Shown: positions 37,502 through 45,656 of the stretch, one piece after another
Numbering within the stretch: position 1 is the first letter of the stretch
Layout of the letters: each line of letters begins with the position of its first letter
Assembly: GCF_020873875.1 (NCBI RefSeq)
Contig: NZ_JAHWGU010000006.1
Coordinates: 265,682 to 329,681 of the forward strand
Source of the DNA: Actinoplanes sp. DH11
GTDB taxonomy: Bacteria; Actinomycetota; Actinomycetes; Mycobacteriales; Micromonosporaceae
Length of the DNA stretch: 64,000 nt
Direction of reading: 5' to 3'
Translations under genes and position numbers: made by a program
The notes under the pieces: model-generated
What the model saw: the letters and a program-made list of their open reading frames with translations, nothing else
The model's database searches: none
What the model was told of the DNA's origin: nothing

Positions 37502-37589
37502 TTCGAGTGGGGAGAGCGACGATGTCAGTAGTGACCTCGGACCGGGGCACCGGGACGCCGCCCTGGCAGCCGGGCGACGCGGACCTGGC

Positions 37590-37994
37590 CGAGGTCGAGC
37601 GTTCCGGTCACACGCGACCGACCGGCTCGCGGTGGAGATCACCGAACACACCCAGGTCGAGGACTACGCGCGGCCGACCGAGGTCCTGCGGCCGCTGCGC
37701 CGGGCCGGCATCCGGCTCAGCGTCGACGACGCCGGCGCGGGTTACGCCAGCTTCCGGCACATCCTGCGTCTGCGGCCGGGCATCATCAAACTCGACATCG
37801 GCCTGGTCCGCGCCATCGGCACCGACCCGGTGAAGGCGGCCCTGGCGCGTTCCATCGAGGACTTCGCCCGCCAGGTCGACGCCCGGCTGGCGGCCGAGGG
37901 CATCGAGACCGGCGCCGAACTCGCCTGCCTGGCCGAGATCGGTGTCGCGTACGGCCAGGGTTTTCACCTCGCCCGGCCCGCCGACCTGCCCTGA
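37590..37994 (+). pseudogene. Remnant of an EAL-domain (c-di-GMP phosphodiesterase) gene
   Basis: The frame encodes the second half of an EAL domain: DRLAVEITEHTQVEDYARPT, GIRLSVDDAGAGYASFRHIL (the DDAGAG metal-binding acid pair), IIKLDIGLVRAI, AAEGIETGAELACLAEIGVA and YGQGFHLARP. The first half, including the E-A-L signature and any GAF/GGDEF part, is missing; upstream the frame is low-quality sequence immediately after the terminator at 37501. No ribosome site or plausible start is seen. It is probably an inactive fragment. The 275 bp that follow (37995-38269) contain no gene I would support. Confidence 0.75.
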
Positions 37995-38269
37995 CCCGCC
38001 GCAGCCGGTGCCGGGTCCGCCGCCCGCCGATCCGGTGCGCCGTTTCGCCAGGGCCTGCCGTGCCGCCACCAGCTGCCGCGCGGACGCACACGCCCGTGCG
38101 GCCCGCCGCCGCAGCCGGCGGGCGTTCGCGCACAGCCGGCTCGAGGTCGCCAACACCTCCCGGTGTTCCATCGGTGCTCGCATCCCAGGTCCGCCTCCCG
38201 TCGGGAGGTGCCGCATTCCCGGTCCGGCGTGGTCTATTCGGCCCGCGCGGGCCGAGACACCGAGAAGGG

Positions 38270-39529
38270 TCAGGGCCGGGACACCGGCGGCCACCACTGC
38301 GGTCCCTCGGCGGCGTCCTTGACGAACACGACCGCGTCGATGCCGGACAACTCGGCCGGGTCCAGCGGGGTGTACCCGAACCACGGCGACACCCGGGTGG
38401 TGAGATCGGCGGCGGGCAGCGACCGGGCGGGTACGACGCAGGTGTCGTCCGGCAGCCCGTACAGCAGGCTCTCGATGGTCCCCGGTTCCGGCTCCGGCAC
38501 GCCGCGATGGTGCAGCGTGCCCACGGCGCCGGCGAGGAACCCGTAGGTCACGCCCGGCCGGGCCGCCACGATCGCGCCGGCACTCCACCACGGCACCGGG
38601 TCGCCACCCAGTCGCATCGAACTGCGCCGCCGTTGCAGATGGGCGTTGTTCGCGTGCGCCAGGACGAGCCCGCGTCCGGTGAGCGCCAGCAGGTTCGCCG
38701 CCATCATCGCGGCCCGGGTGCCCAGCACCCCGGCCAGCCGCGACGGCGACGTGTCGGCCATCCAGTGGTGGTAGCGCAGCAGCCCGGCGGCGGTGCGCCC
38801 GTGCAGCCGCGCCAGTTCGGCGCTGCCGGTCAGCTCGGCGTTCTCCGCCGGGTCAGAGGTCTCCGCCGGCGAGGCGTTGCCGGTCAGGCCCGGTCGCTGC
38901 GAGGCGAGCAGAGCGACGAGGTCGTCGGTGATCAGGCGAAGGCGCAGAGCTTCCGGCGTACGGCCGACCGACCGACCCGGATTTCTCATCGCCTCCGGGT
39001 CGGTCCACCGTTCGTCGTCGCCGAGCAGTCCGTCCAGGATTTCCGCGGAACAGGGCAGCAGGCCGGCGTCGATCCGCCCGGCGAGGTAGTCGTGCAGCGC
39101 CGTCAGGGCCTGCCGCGGGCTCGCCGCGCTCATCGTCTCCAGTGGACCGTCGAACCCGGCGAACCGGACCCGCTCGGCGGCCGGCCGGTTCTGGTTGTGT
39201 GCGCGCATCCAGCGCACCAGGTCCCGGTTGGCCGGCGACGCACCGAACCCGTGGCTGAACCCGCGCGCCATGACGTCGTCGAGCGTCCCGGCACCCGACG
39301 TGACGTAGTCGTCTACGATCAGCCCGCGCAGGCAGTCACTCTCCAGCGCGATCGTCCGGTAACCGGCCCGCTCGACCAACTGCCGGAACAGCGTGTTGCG
39401 CACCGCGAGCAGCGAGTCCTCGCCGTGGGCGGGTTCACCGAGCGTGAGCAGGCGTGGCGGCTCCGGGAACAGCCGCAGGACCGGGTCGGCGTCGGCGGGA
39501 CGGGTGATGTCCAGGATCTCAGGAGTCAT
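38270..39529 (-). CDS. Erythromycin-esterase-family protein
   Basis: About 419 residues from ATG 39529; an ATG at 39562 is in frame, but the leader shared with the gene at 40199 has identical spacing to 39529. The family hallmark LLTLGEPAHGEDSLLAVRNT, FRQLVERAGYRTIALESDCL, and LVLAHANNAHLQRRRS with its His residues are present, as in Ere esterases that open macrolide lactone rings. Many relatives act on other substrates, so macrolide resistance is not implied. A Ser/Ala/Glu insert (LTGNASPAETSDPAENAELT) sits in the middle. Confidence 0.88.
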   Translation of the reverse strand: MTPEILDITRPADADPVLRLFPEPPRLLTLGEPAHGEDSLLAVRNTLFRQLVERAGYRTIALESDCLRGLIVDDYVTSGAGTLDDVMARGFSHGFGASPANRDLVRWMRAHNQNRPAAERVRFAGFDGPLETMSAASPRQALTALHDYLAGRIDAGLLPCSAEILDGLLGDDERWTDPEAMRNPGRSVGRTPEALRLRLITDDLVALLASQRPGLTGNASPAETSDPAENAELTGSAELARLHGRTAAGLLRYHHWMADTSPSRLAGVLGTRAAMMAANLLALTGRGLVLAHANNAHLQRRRSSMRLGGDPVPWWSAGAIVAARPGVTYGFLAGAVGTLHHRGVPEPEPGTIESLLYGLPDDTCVVPARSLPAADLTTRVSPWFGYTPLDPAELSGIDAVVFVKDAAEGPQWWPPVSRP

Positions 39530-39590
39530 CCTGTTGACCGTATCGTTGAAACGGCGATGCAAACCTGGGCGCCATCAGCGCAGGTGGGCG
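39530..39590 (-). promoter_or_regulatory. Leader shared by two adjacent genes, copy A
   Basis: Reading toward the esterase gene: ACCTGCG, 26 bases, GTTTCAACGATA, then the start codon. The GTTTCA element begins 18 bases from ATG 39529. Copy B has the same elements at the same distances before the gene at 40199. Probably a common promoter or translation leader. Confidence 0.6.
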
Positions 39591-39644
39591 AGGCGAAACC
39601 CTCAAACGCCCCCGCATCGTCTGCTGCGGTACGCGAACCGCTGA

Positions 39645-40199
39645 TCAGCCTGCGTCCGGTCGCCGCAGGGCCGCGTCGAGGTCGCGGAGCAGTTCGCCGG
39701 CGCGACCGCGCCCGCCCGGCGGCTCCGGGTACCGCTTCAGCACGTCCACCAGCACCGGGCCGGCGAGGTCGCGCGCCCGCACGATCCAGGCGGCACCTGC
39801 CGCGCGGTCGCCGCCCGCGTCGAGTTCGAACGCCGCGGCCGTGTGGGCTGCCGCCCCCAGGATGTGCAACACCTGGGTGGACTTGGCCAGCGGATGCAGG
39901 AACGCCGCGCTCGCCGCCGCGACGGCGGCCCGGGCGGCCTCGCTCGCCGCGGCCTGACCGGCGTCGCGGGTTTCCTGGTACGCGCGCTGCGCCGCCCACG
40001 CGCAGTCCCGGATCACCTTGGTCCGGGGTGCGCCGGCGGCGAACGCGCGCGCCGCCCGCACCGCGTCGTTCGGGCGCCGGTCGTCAGCCCGTACCCTCTC
40101 GAAGATCTTCAAGGCGGGCTCGGCGCAGTCGGCCGCGTAGCCGGCCACGGCGCGCAGGTCAGCCGTGCTCAGGTCGATGGGTGCGTTGTCGTCGGCCAC
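39645..40199 (-). CDS. Imm-5-like (putative immunity) protein
   Basis: A 184-residue, all-helical, Ala-rich protein from a GTG at 40199. The pattern LSTADLRAVAGYAADCAEPA, LKIFERVRADDRRPNDAVRA, AFLHPLAKSTQVLHILGAAA and DVLKRYPEPPGGRGR matches what I recall of the Imm-5-like family, annotated as putative immunity proteins of polymorphic toxin systems. No toxin gene is adjacent, so the immunity role is unproven. Confidence 0.72.
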   Translation of the reverse strand: MADDNAPIDLSTADLRAVAGYAADCAEPALKIFERVRADDRRPNDAVRAARAFAAGAPRTKVIRDCAWAAQRAYQETRDAGQAAASEAARAAVAAASAAFLHPLAKSTQVLHILGAAAHTAAAFELDAGGDRAAGAAWIVRARDLAGPVLVDVLKRYPEPPGGRGRAGELLRDLDAALRRPDAG

Positions 40200-40260
40200 C
40201 CCGTCGACGCTATCGCTGAAACGCCGGTGGAGACTTCGGCGGCGCAGCCGCAGGTCAGCG
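40200..40260 (-). promoter_or_regulatory. Leader shared by two adjacent genes, copy B
   Basis: ACCTGCG, 26 bases, GTTTCAGCGATA and the start codon, spaced exactly as in copy A (39530-39590), with GTTTCA beginning 18 bases from the GTG at 40199. Confidence 0.6.
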
Positions 40261-40285
40261 GCGCGTGACCCTCAACAGGCGAGGT

Positions 40286-41002
40286 TCAGAAGGCGCGGCC
40301 GGCGACATCCACGCGCTCGGCCCGGTCGAGGGCGGCCTTGAGCTCGGCGGCCGGGACGGGAGCGGCGGGGGCCTGCATCATCCGGCCGCCGGGGGTGTCC
40401 TGGTCGGCCAGGTAGAGGCGGGTGTACGCCGCCGCCTCCGGCTCGAAGCGCCAGCTCTGCGCCAGCGTGCCGGCGTCGACCGTGTCGTAGCCGAGCCGGT
40501 GGATCAGGGCCGCCGCGGCGGTCTTCGCGTCGGCGTCGTCCCCGGCGATGGGCAGCGCGGTGCGGTCGGGTGCGCCGGCGGGGCGGGCCAGCTGGGGGAT
40601 GTGGTGGGCCAGGATGTTGTTGAACGCCTTCACCAGCCGGGCTCCCGCGAAGTGGCGGTGGACGAGCTCGCTGGTCGTGACCTTGTCGGCGTCCAGTTCG
40701 GCGATCCGGCCGTCGCGGTACGGGTAGTAGTTGCTGGTGTCCAGCACGATCCGGTCGTCGAGCAGACCGGCCGGGATGGCCGTGTGCGCGGTCAGCGGCA
40801 CGGACAGCAGGACGAGATCGCCGGCGTGGGCGGCCTGTTCGACGGTGCCCGCGGTGGCCTGCGGGCCCAATTCGGCGACGAGGCCGGCGAGGCTTTCCGG
40901 TCCGCGGGAGTTCGCCACCACGACCGGGATGCCCGCCGCTGCCGCGAGGCGTGCGACGGCCGCGCCGATGTTTCCGCTGCCGATGATGCCGAGGGTGCCC
41001 AT
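40286..41002 (-). CDS. NAD(P)/F420-binding oxidoreductase of the FNO-like family
   Basis: A 238-residue protein with an N-terminal Rossmann motif, GTLGIIGSGNIGAAVARLAA, then VVVANSRGPESLAGL, LVLLSVPLTAHTAI and KVTTSELVHRHFAGARLVKA FNNI-type stretches (VKAFNNILAHHIPQLARPAG), as in NADPH:F420 oxidoreductase-like and NADP-dependent oxidoreductases. It lies directly after the divergent TetR gene block, and two operator-like sites (41033, 41065) sit 30-80 bp before its start, so it belongs to the same regulon as the monooxygenase group on the other side. A role in supplying reduced cofactor is possible (inference). Confidence 0.88.
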   Translation of the reverse strand: MGTLGIIGSGNIGAAVARLAAAAGIPVVVANSRGPESLAGLVAELGPQATAGTVEQAAHAGDLVLLSVPLTAHTAIPAGLLDDRIVLDTSNYYPYRDGRIAELDADKVTTSELVHRHFAGARLVKAFNNILAHHIPQLARPAGAPDRTALPIAGDDADAKTAAAALIHRLGYDTVDAGTLAQSWRFEPEAAAYTRLYLADQDTPGGRMMQAPAAPVPAAELKAALDRAERVDVAGRAF

Positions 41003-41032
41003 GGCTGTTCCTGCTTCCGCGTCGGAAAACGT

Positions 41033-41049
41033 GCGGAGACAGTCTCCGC
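41033..41049. promoter_or_regulatory. TetR-type operator, site 1
   Basis: GCGGAGACAGTCTCCGC is a perfect 17-bp palindrome (8-1-8), 30 bp before the FNO-like gene. Confidence 0.8.
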
Positions 41050-41064
41050 TTCACTCGAAACGAT

Positions 41065-41081
41065 ACGGAGCGCGTCTCCGC
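41065..41081. promoter_or_regulatory. TetR-type operator, site 2
   Basis: ACGGAGCGCGTCTCCGC matches site 1 with a few changes, between the FNO-like and TetR genes. Confidence 0.65.
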
Positions 41082-41112
41082 TTCGCCAGGGGAACGGGCT
41101 GTGAGCCAGGCC

Positions 41113-41718
41113 CTACGCCGGCTGCCCGGGTGCCGCCGGCGTCGCCCAGCCGGTGCGCATCAGGGCGGACAGCGCCCGGGGCGAGGACTCGTCGGCCATC
41201 GCGGCGCTGCTGACCCAGCTCGTCGCCAGCACTGCCAGGAACAGCTCCCGGCCTCGTACCCCCGGCCGCGCGCCGCCGTCCCGCTGGGCCGCGTGCAGGA
41301 ACTCGTCGGTGGTGGTGATGAAGCCGTGGCACGTCAGGGCGAGCGGTGAGCTCTCCTCGGTGATCGCTGCCCGCAGTGGCTCGGGCAGGCCGTCGAAGGC
41401 GGTGGCCCACTCGCCGAGCGCGTCGAGCCAGAGGTCGAGCGCGGTGGTGGTGTCCCGCTCCTGCTCCCGGATGGCGTCGCGCCGGGCCACGAGCGCGTCC
41501 GCGCGGGCCTGCAGCAGCGCGGCCAGCAGTGCCTCCCGGTTGGGGAAGTGCCGGTAGAGGGTGCCCGCCCCGATGCCGGCGAGTTTGGCGATGGCGTCCA
41601 TCGAGCCGGTGACGCCGTGCTCGGCGAAGTACTGCTCGGCGATGTGCAGGATGTGCGTCCGGTTGCGCTGCTTGTCGGTGCGCGTCCGCCGCTCGTTCGT
41701 CCCTGTGCTCCCGGTCAC
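41113..41718 (-). CDS. TetR-family repressor
   Basis: About 201 residues from GTG 41718. The helix-turn-helix is clear (HILHIAEQYFAEHGVTGSMD, AIAKLAGIGAGTLYRHFPNR); the C-terminal ligand-binding part includes WLDALGEWATAFDGLPEPLR. Four copies of a GGAGAC-N-GTCTCC-type palindrome lie around it: two before the FNO-like gene downstream and two before its own start. It most likely represses itself, the FNO-like gene and the divergent monooxygenase operon; the inducer is probably the substrate of that pathway or of its exporter. Confidence 0.92.
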   Translation of the reverse strand: MTGSTGTNERRTRTDKQRNRTHILHIAEQYFAEHGVTGSMDAIAKLAGIGAGTLYRHFPNREALLAALLQARADALVARRDAIREQERDTTTALDLWLDALGEWATAFDGLPEPLRAAITEESSPLALTCHGFITTTDEFLHAAQRDGGARPGVRGRELFLAVLATSWVSSAAMADESSPRALSALMRTGWATPAAPGQPA

Positions 41719-41742
41719 TCCGCACGTCCTTTCCTGGAAAAA

Positions 41743-41759
41743 GCGGAGACCTTCTCCGT
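41743..41759. promoter_or_regulatory. TetR-type operator, site 3
   Basis: GCGGAGACCTTCTCCGT lies 25 bp before the TetR start, in the promoter shared with the divergent monooxygenase operon. Confidence 0.75.
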
Positions 41760-41776
41760 ATGTTGGTGTGAGCAAA

Positions 41777-41793
41777 ACGGAGACTACCTCCTC
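41777..41793. promoter_or_regulatory. TetR-type operator, site 4 (degenerate)
   Basis: ACGGAGACTACCTCCTC keeps the left half and part of the right half of the motif, spaced 34 bp (centre to centre) from site 3. Confidence 0.45.
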
Positions 41794-41876
41794 ATTGTCC
41801 GGGACGACGAGTTCCGCCCGCCCGCCTCGTGGCCGCGGAACCGCCCCGGACCCGTACCTCAGTCGAAGGACATGCC

Positions 41877-43223
41877 GTGACCACACCGCAGATGCTCCTG
41901 GCCATCCAGATCGCCAACGGCTACGGGGCGCAACCCGGCGCCTGGCGGATGCCGGGTGTGGACCCGTCGAGCTACACCGACATGGACGCCATCGTGCGGT
42001 ACGCGCAGGCAGCCGAACGTGGCAAGATCCAGCTCGTCTTCCTGGCCGACACCCCCGCGCTCACCGTCGACCTGGAAAGGGAGACCCCGCAGCACGCCAT
42101 CGATCCCCTGGTGGTGCTCACCTCGATGGCGCGCGGCACTGAACGGATCGGCCTGGTCGCGACCGGCTCGACCACGTTCAACGAGCCCTACACGATCGCG
42201 CGGCAGTTCAAGGCCCTGGACGTGATGAGTCACGGCCGGGCCGGCTGGAACGCGGTCACCACCTCGACACCCGCCGCCGCCGCGAACTTCGGCAGCCCGG
42301 TGCCGCCCCGCGCGGAGAAGTACGAGCGGGCCCACGAGGTCGTCCAGGTGGTCCAGGCGCTGTGGGGCAGCTGGGGAAGCGACGCGTGGGTCCGTGACGT
42401 CGCCGGCAACCGGTTCGCCGACATGAGCAAGATCCAGGCGGTCAATCTGCAGGGCCGGTACGTGGCCTCCCGCGGCCCCCTGCCCATCCCGCCGTCGGAA
42501 CAGGGCCAGCCGGTCGTGTTCCAGGCCGGCGGCGGGGCACACGGCCTGGAGCTGGCGGCCCGGTACGCCAGCGGCGTCTACGCCAACCCGTTCACCATCG
42601 AGGAGGGCCGGGCGTACCGCACGGCGCTGCGGCAGGCCGCCGAACGCGTCGGCCGCGACCCCGACGAGATCAAGCTGTTCGCCGGCTTCATGCCCAGCGT
42701 CGCGCCCAGCCGGCGGGCGGCGCTGGACCGGCGCCGCCGGCTCGACGAGGCGATCGACCTGGAGCAGCGCGCGGCGTACCTCGGCATGATGATCGGTCTG
42801 CGCCTGGACCCCGGCAAGCTCGACGAGCCGCTGACCACCCGGCAACTCGCCGAGGCCCGCGCCAACCCGGGCGACCCGCGCTCGGCCCGCGCGCTGGAGG
42901 TCGCCCGTACGGGCTGGTCGCTGCGGGACGTGCTGGCCCACGGGGTCATCGACTACCACCCGGTCGTGCCCGGCACCGCCGCCGACGTCGCCGACCACAT
43001 GCAGCAGTGGTTCGAGGCCGGCGCCTGCGACGGGTTCTCGCTGGCGATCGACGTCTACCACGACGGCATCGACGCCTTCGTCGACCAGGTGATCCCGCTG
43101 CTCCAGGAACGCGGCGTGTTCCACCCCGACTACGAGGGCGCCACCCTGCGCGACCACCTCGGTGCGCCCGCCCAGTACGGCCTCGACCCCCGCCTGGCCG
43201 CGACGGCAACCGCCGCCGGCTGA
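41877..43223 (+). CDS. LLM-class flavin-dependent monooxygenase (NtaA/SnaA/DszA type)
   Basis: A 448-residue enzyme from GTG 41877, with GAAGGA six bases upstream. VFLADTPALTVDLERETPQH, EPLVVLTSMARGTERIGLVA-type positions (LVVLTSMARGTERIGLVATG), TTFNEPYTIARQFKALDVMS, SHGRAGWNAVTTSTPAAAAN and FQAGGGAHGLELAARYASGV are signatures of the nitrilotriacetate/pristinamycin/dibenzothiophene monooxygenase group. These use FMNH2 delivered by a separate reductase, which is encoded at 44743. Substrate unknown; oxidation of an N- or S-containing xenobiotic is typical. First gene of a three-gene operon. Confidence 0.93.
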   Translation: MTTPQMLLAIQIANGYGAQPGAWRMPGVDPSSYTDMDAIVRYAQAAERGKIQLVFLADTPALTVDLERETPQHAIDPLVVLTSMARGTERIGLVATGSTTFNEPYTIARQFKALDVMSHGRAGWNAVTTSTPAAAANFGSPVPPRAEKYERAHEVVQVVQALWGSWGSDAWVRDVAGNRFADMSKIQAVNLQGRYVASRGPLPIPPSEQGQPVVFQAGGGAHGLELAARYASGVYANPFTIEEGRAYRTALRQAAERVGRDPDEIKLFAGFMPSVAPSRRAALDRRRRLDEAIDLEQRAAYLGMMIGLRLDPGKLDEPLTTRQLAEARANPGDPRSARALEVARTGWSLRDVLAHGVIDYHPVVPGTAADVADHMQQWFEAGACDGFSLAIDVYHDGIDAFVDQVIPLLQERGVFHPDYEGATLRDHLGAPAQYGLDPRLAATATAAG

Positions 43224-43268
43224 TCGTCCCGCTGCGCCCACGACCGGAACCACCAACAGGAAGCCCTC

Positions 43269-44741
43269 ATGACATCTGCGGACACCACCACGCCGGACGC
43301 CGCGCCCCCGGCCGTCGAGGCCCGGCCCGGCGACCGGCTCGCACCGGGCGACGGCCTGATCATCGGACTGCTGATGCTCTCGGCATTCGTCGTCCTGCTC
43401 AACGAGATGATGCTGGGGGTGGCACTGCCCACCCTGATCATCGACTTCGGCATCACCCCGGGCACCGGGCAGTGGGTCACCACCGGGTACCTGCTGACCC
43501 TGGCGGTGCTGATCCCGGCCACCGGGTTCGTGATGCGCCGCTACCACCTGCGCACCATCTTCCTCGGCGCGCTCTCGCTCTTCACCCTCGGCACGGTGAT
43601 CGCCGCGGTCGCGCCGGGCATCGGCGTGCTGCTGACCGGCCGCATCATCCAGGCTGCCGGGACCGCCGTCTTCGTACCCCTGCTGATGACCACCACCATG
43701 CGCCTGGCCCCGGCCGCCCGCCGTGGCCGGTTGATGGCCCTGGCCACGGCGGTGCCGGCGGTGGCCCCCGCGGTCGGTCCCGCGCTGTCCGGGCTGGTGC
43801 TGTCCGGTCTGAGCTGGCGGTGGCTGTTCCTCCTGATGCTGCCCGTCGCCGGTGCCGCGCTGGCACTCGGAGCGGTGAAGCTGCGCAACATCACCACCCC
43901 GGAGCCGGTGACCCTCGACGTGCTCTCCCTGCTGCTGTCCGCGATCGGGTTCGGCGGACTCGTCTACGGGCTGGCCTCCATCGGGGAGGCGGTGTCCGGG
44001 CACGCGCCGATCCCGCTCTGGATCCCGATCACGATCGGCGTGGCCGGCGTCGCGGCCTTCGTCCGCCGCCAGATCGTGCTGCGACGCGGCCCCGGCGCCT
44101 TCCTCGACATGCGCATCCTCGGCAACCGGGCGTTCACGGCGCCGCTGCTGGTGATGCTGGTCATCGCGCTCAACGGCTTCGGCGTCCTGATCGTGCTGCC
44201 CCTGATCCTGACGGACGTGACCGGTCTGAGCACCTTCGAGCTCGGACTGTTCCTGGTGCCCAGCGGCGCGATCATCGCGCTCGTCTCCGCCCTCGGCGGC
44301 CGGGTCTACGACCGTTTCGGGCCACGGCCCCTGGCGATCCCCGGCGCGATCATCTGGACGGCCACCTTCTGGTTGCTCACCCGGATGGACGAGGGCACCG
44401 GCGTGTGGACCGTCCTGGCGATCTACCTGGTCATGTCGGGCGCGCAGGCCCTGATGTGGGGGCCGATGACCACTGCCGCGCTGGCGTCGCTGCGCGCGGA
44501 ACTGCAGCCGCACGGCAGTGCCGCCTTCGGCACCGTCCAGCAGCTGGCCGGTGCCGCGGGTGGGGCGGTGCTCGTCTCCGCGTACACGATCGGGGCGGAC
44601 GCGGCCGCCGCCGGCGCACTCACCACAGCCCAGTCGATCGCCGCCGGCCGGGCCGCCTTCACCACCGCCGGGGTCATCGCCTTCGCCGCCGTCCTCGGCA
44701 CCCTGTTCGTCGGCCGGACCCCGGCCGCCGCCGAGGAGTGA
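43269..44741 (+). CDS. MFS multidrug exporter (DHA2/EmrB-QacA type)
   Basis: A 490-residue transporter with about 14 membrane helices. The N-terminal part has VVLLNEMMLGVALPTLIIDF (motif D1 type) and WVTTGYLLTLAVLIPATGFV, and the antiporter motif C appears in VPAVAPAVGPALSGLVLSGL. This type exports drugs by proton antiport. It sits between the monooxygenase and its flavin reductase genes, two bases before the latter, so export of the substrate or product is likely part of the pathway. Confidence 0.93.
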   Translation: MTSADTTTPDAAPPAVEARPGDRLAPGDGLIIGLLMLSAFVVLLNEMMLGVALPTLIIDFGITPGTGQWVTTGYLLTLAVLIPATGFVMRRYHLRTIFLGALSLFTLGTVIAAVAPGIGVLLTGRIIQAAGTAVFVPLLMTTTMRLAPAARRGRLMALATAVPAVAPAVGPALSGLVLSGLSWRWLFLLMLPVAGAALALGAVKLRNITTPEPVTLDVLSLLLSAIGFGGLVYGLASIGEAVSGHAPIPLWIPITIGVAGVAAFVRRQIVLRRGPGAFLDMRILGNRAFTAPLLVMLVIALNGFGVLIVLPLILTDVTGLSTFELGLFLVPSGAIIALVSALGGRVYDRFGPRPLAIPGAIIWTATFWLLTRMDEGTGVWTVLAIYLVMSGAQALMWGPMTTAALASLRAELQPHGSAAFGTVQQLAGAAGGAVLVSAYTIGADAAAAGALTTAQSIAAGRAAFTTAGVIAFAAVLGTLFVGRTPAAAEE

Positions 44742-44742
44742 C

Positions 44743-45234
44743 ATGACCGGCTTCGCACCACTGCCCCCGGACGAGCTGCGGTACGCGTTCGCGGGCTTCG
44801 CCACCGGCGTCACCCTGGTCGCCGCGCTCGTCGACGGACGTCCGACCGGCATGCTGGCGAACTCCTTCACCTCCGTCTCGCTCGATCCGCCGCTGGCCGC
44901 GCTGAGCTTCGCGCGCAGCTCGACGACGTGGCCGGCCCTGCGCCGCGCTCCACAGTGGGGGATCAGCGTGCTCGGCGAACACCACCGCGCCGACCTGGCG
45001 GCCCTCTCCCGGCCCGCCGGTGTGCGGTTCGACGGGGTCACCTGGAACGCCACGGACCACGGGGCCGTCTTCGCCGACCGGCCCGCCGCGGCCTTCCGGG
45101 TCACCGTCGAGACCGAGGTCGACGCCGGGGACCACGTGCTCACCCTGCTGCGCGTCCACGCCCTGCACCGCTCCGCCGACGCCGCGCCGCTGGTCTTCCA
45201 CGGCAACGGCCTGCACCGGCTCACGGGACTCTGA
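44743..45234 (+). CDS. Flavin reductase-like FMN-binding protein
   Basis: A 163-residue protein from ATG 44743, preceded by GAGGAG inside the transporter's last codons. AFAGFATGVTLVAALVDGRP, GMLANSFTSVSLDPPLAALS and PQWGISVLGEHHRADLAAL are typical of short-chain flavin reductases (HpaC/DszD/NTA component B type). It should supply reduced FMN to the monooxygenase encoded 2.9 kb upstream. Confidence 0.92.
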   Translation: MTGFAPLPPDELRYAFAGFATGVTLVAALVDGRPTGMLANSFTSVSLDPPLAALSFARSSTTWPALRRAPQWGISVLGEHHRADLAALSRPAGVRFDGVTWNATDHGAVFADRPAAAFRVTVETEVDAGDHVLTLLRVHALHRSADAAPLVFHGNGLHRLTGL

Positions 45235-45263
45235 TCAGCGATCACTTTCGGTACGGTGCGTGC

Positions 45264-45584
45264 ATGGGTCGCGTCATCTACTCCGTCGCGTCGTCGGTGG
45301 ACGGCTACCACACCGACGCCCAGGGCGACTTCTCCTGGGCGGTGCCCGACGAGGAGGTCATCGCCGCGCTCAACGCCGACGCGGCCGGGGTGAGCACCTA
45401 TCTCTATGGACGCAAGATGTCCCTGCGGCTCGGTGTCGTCGACGTGGTCGAGCTGCTGCTCTGCCCGGTCGTCGTGGGCGGCGGGACCAGGGTGCTGCCC
45501 GGCGGGTGGCGCACGTCGCTGTCGCTGCGGCGGGAACGCCGGTTCGGCAACGGCATGGTGCAGCTCACCTACGACGTGGCCTGA
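45264..45584 (+). CDS. Dihydrofolate-reductase-like (RibD C-terminal) protein with an internal deletion
   Basis: Only 106 residues, against about 180 to 190 in the family. The N-terminus (GRVIYSVASSVDGYHTDAQG, DFSWAVPDEEVIAALNADAA, STYLYGRKM) and the C-terminus (VVDVVELLLCPVVVGGGTRV, then LRRERRFGNGMVQLTYDVA) both match, but the middle, about 75-80 residues that normally follow LYGRKMYE and include the substrate/cofactor strand, is absent. The frame is intact. The deletion removes much of the core and the protein is probably inactive or altered. Confidence 0.8.
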   Translation: MGRVIYSVASSVDGYHTDAQGDFSWAVPDEEVIAALNADAAGVSTYLYGRKMSLRLGVVDVVELLLCPVVVGGGTRVLPGGWRTSLSLRRERRFGNGMVQLTYDVA

Positions 45585-45656
45585 GCTGCCCTCCGGCGGC
45601 TGGGTGGCCGGTGTGCGCCGTCCGGCCGTACGGTGCGGGCTCCTAGGATCTCCGGC

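Noticed and set aside
37608..38172. Minus-strand frame (MEHREVLATSSRLCANARRL) across the EAL remnant
   Set aside because: The first 45 residues look protein-like, but the rest runs antisense to the better-supported EAL sequence and no ribosome site or homologue is evident.
38270..40199. Erythromycin-esterase-like and Imm-5-like genes as a toxin-immunity or antibiotic cluster
   Set aside because: No toxin, secretion or biosynthesis gene is present; only the shared leader links them.
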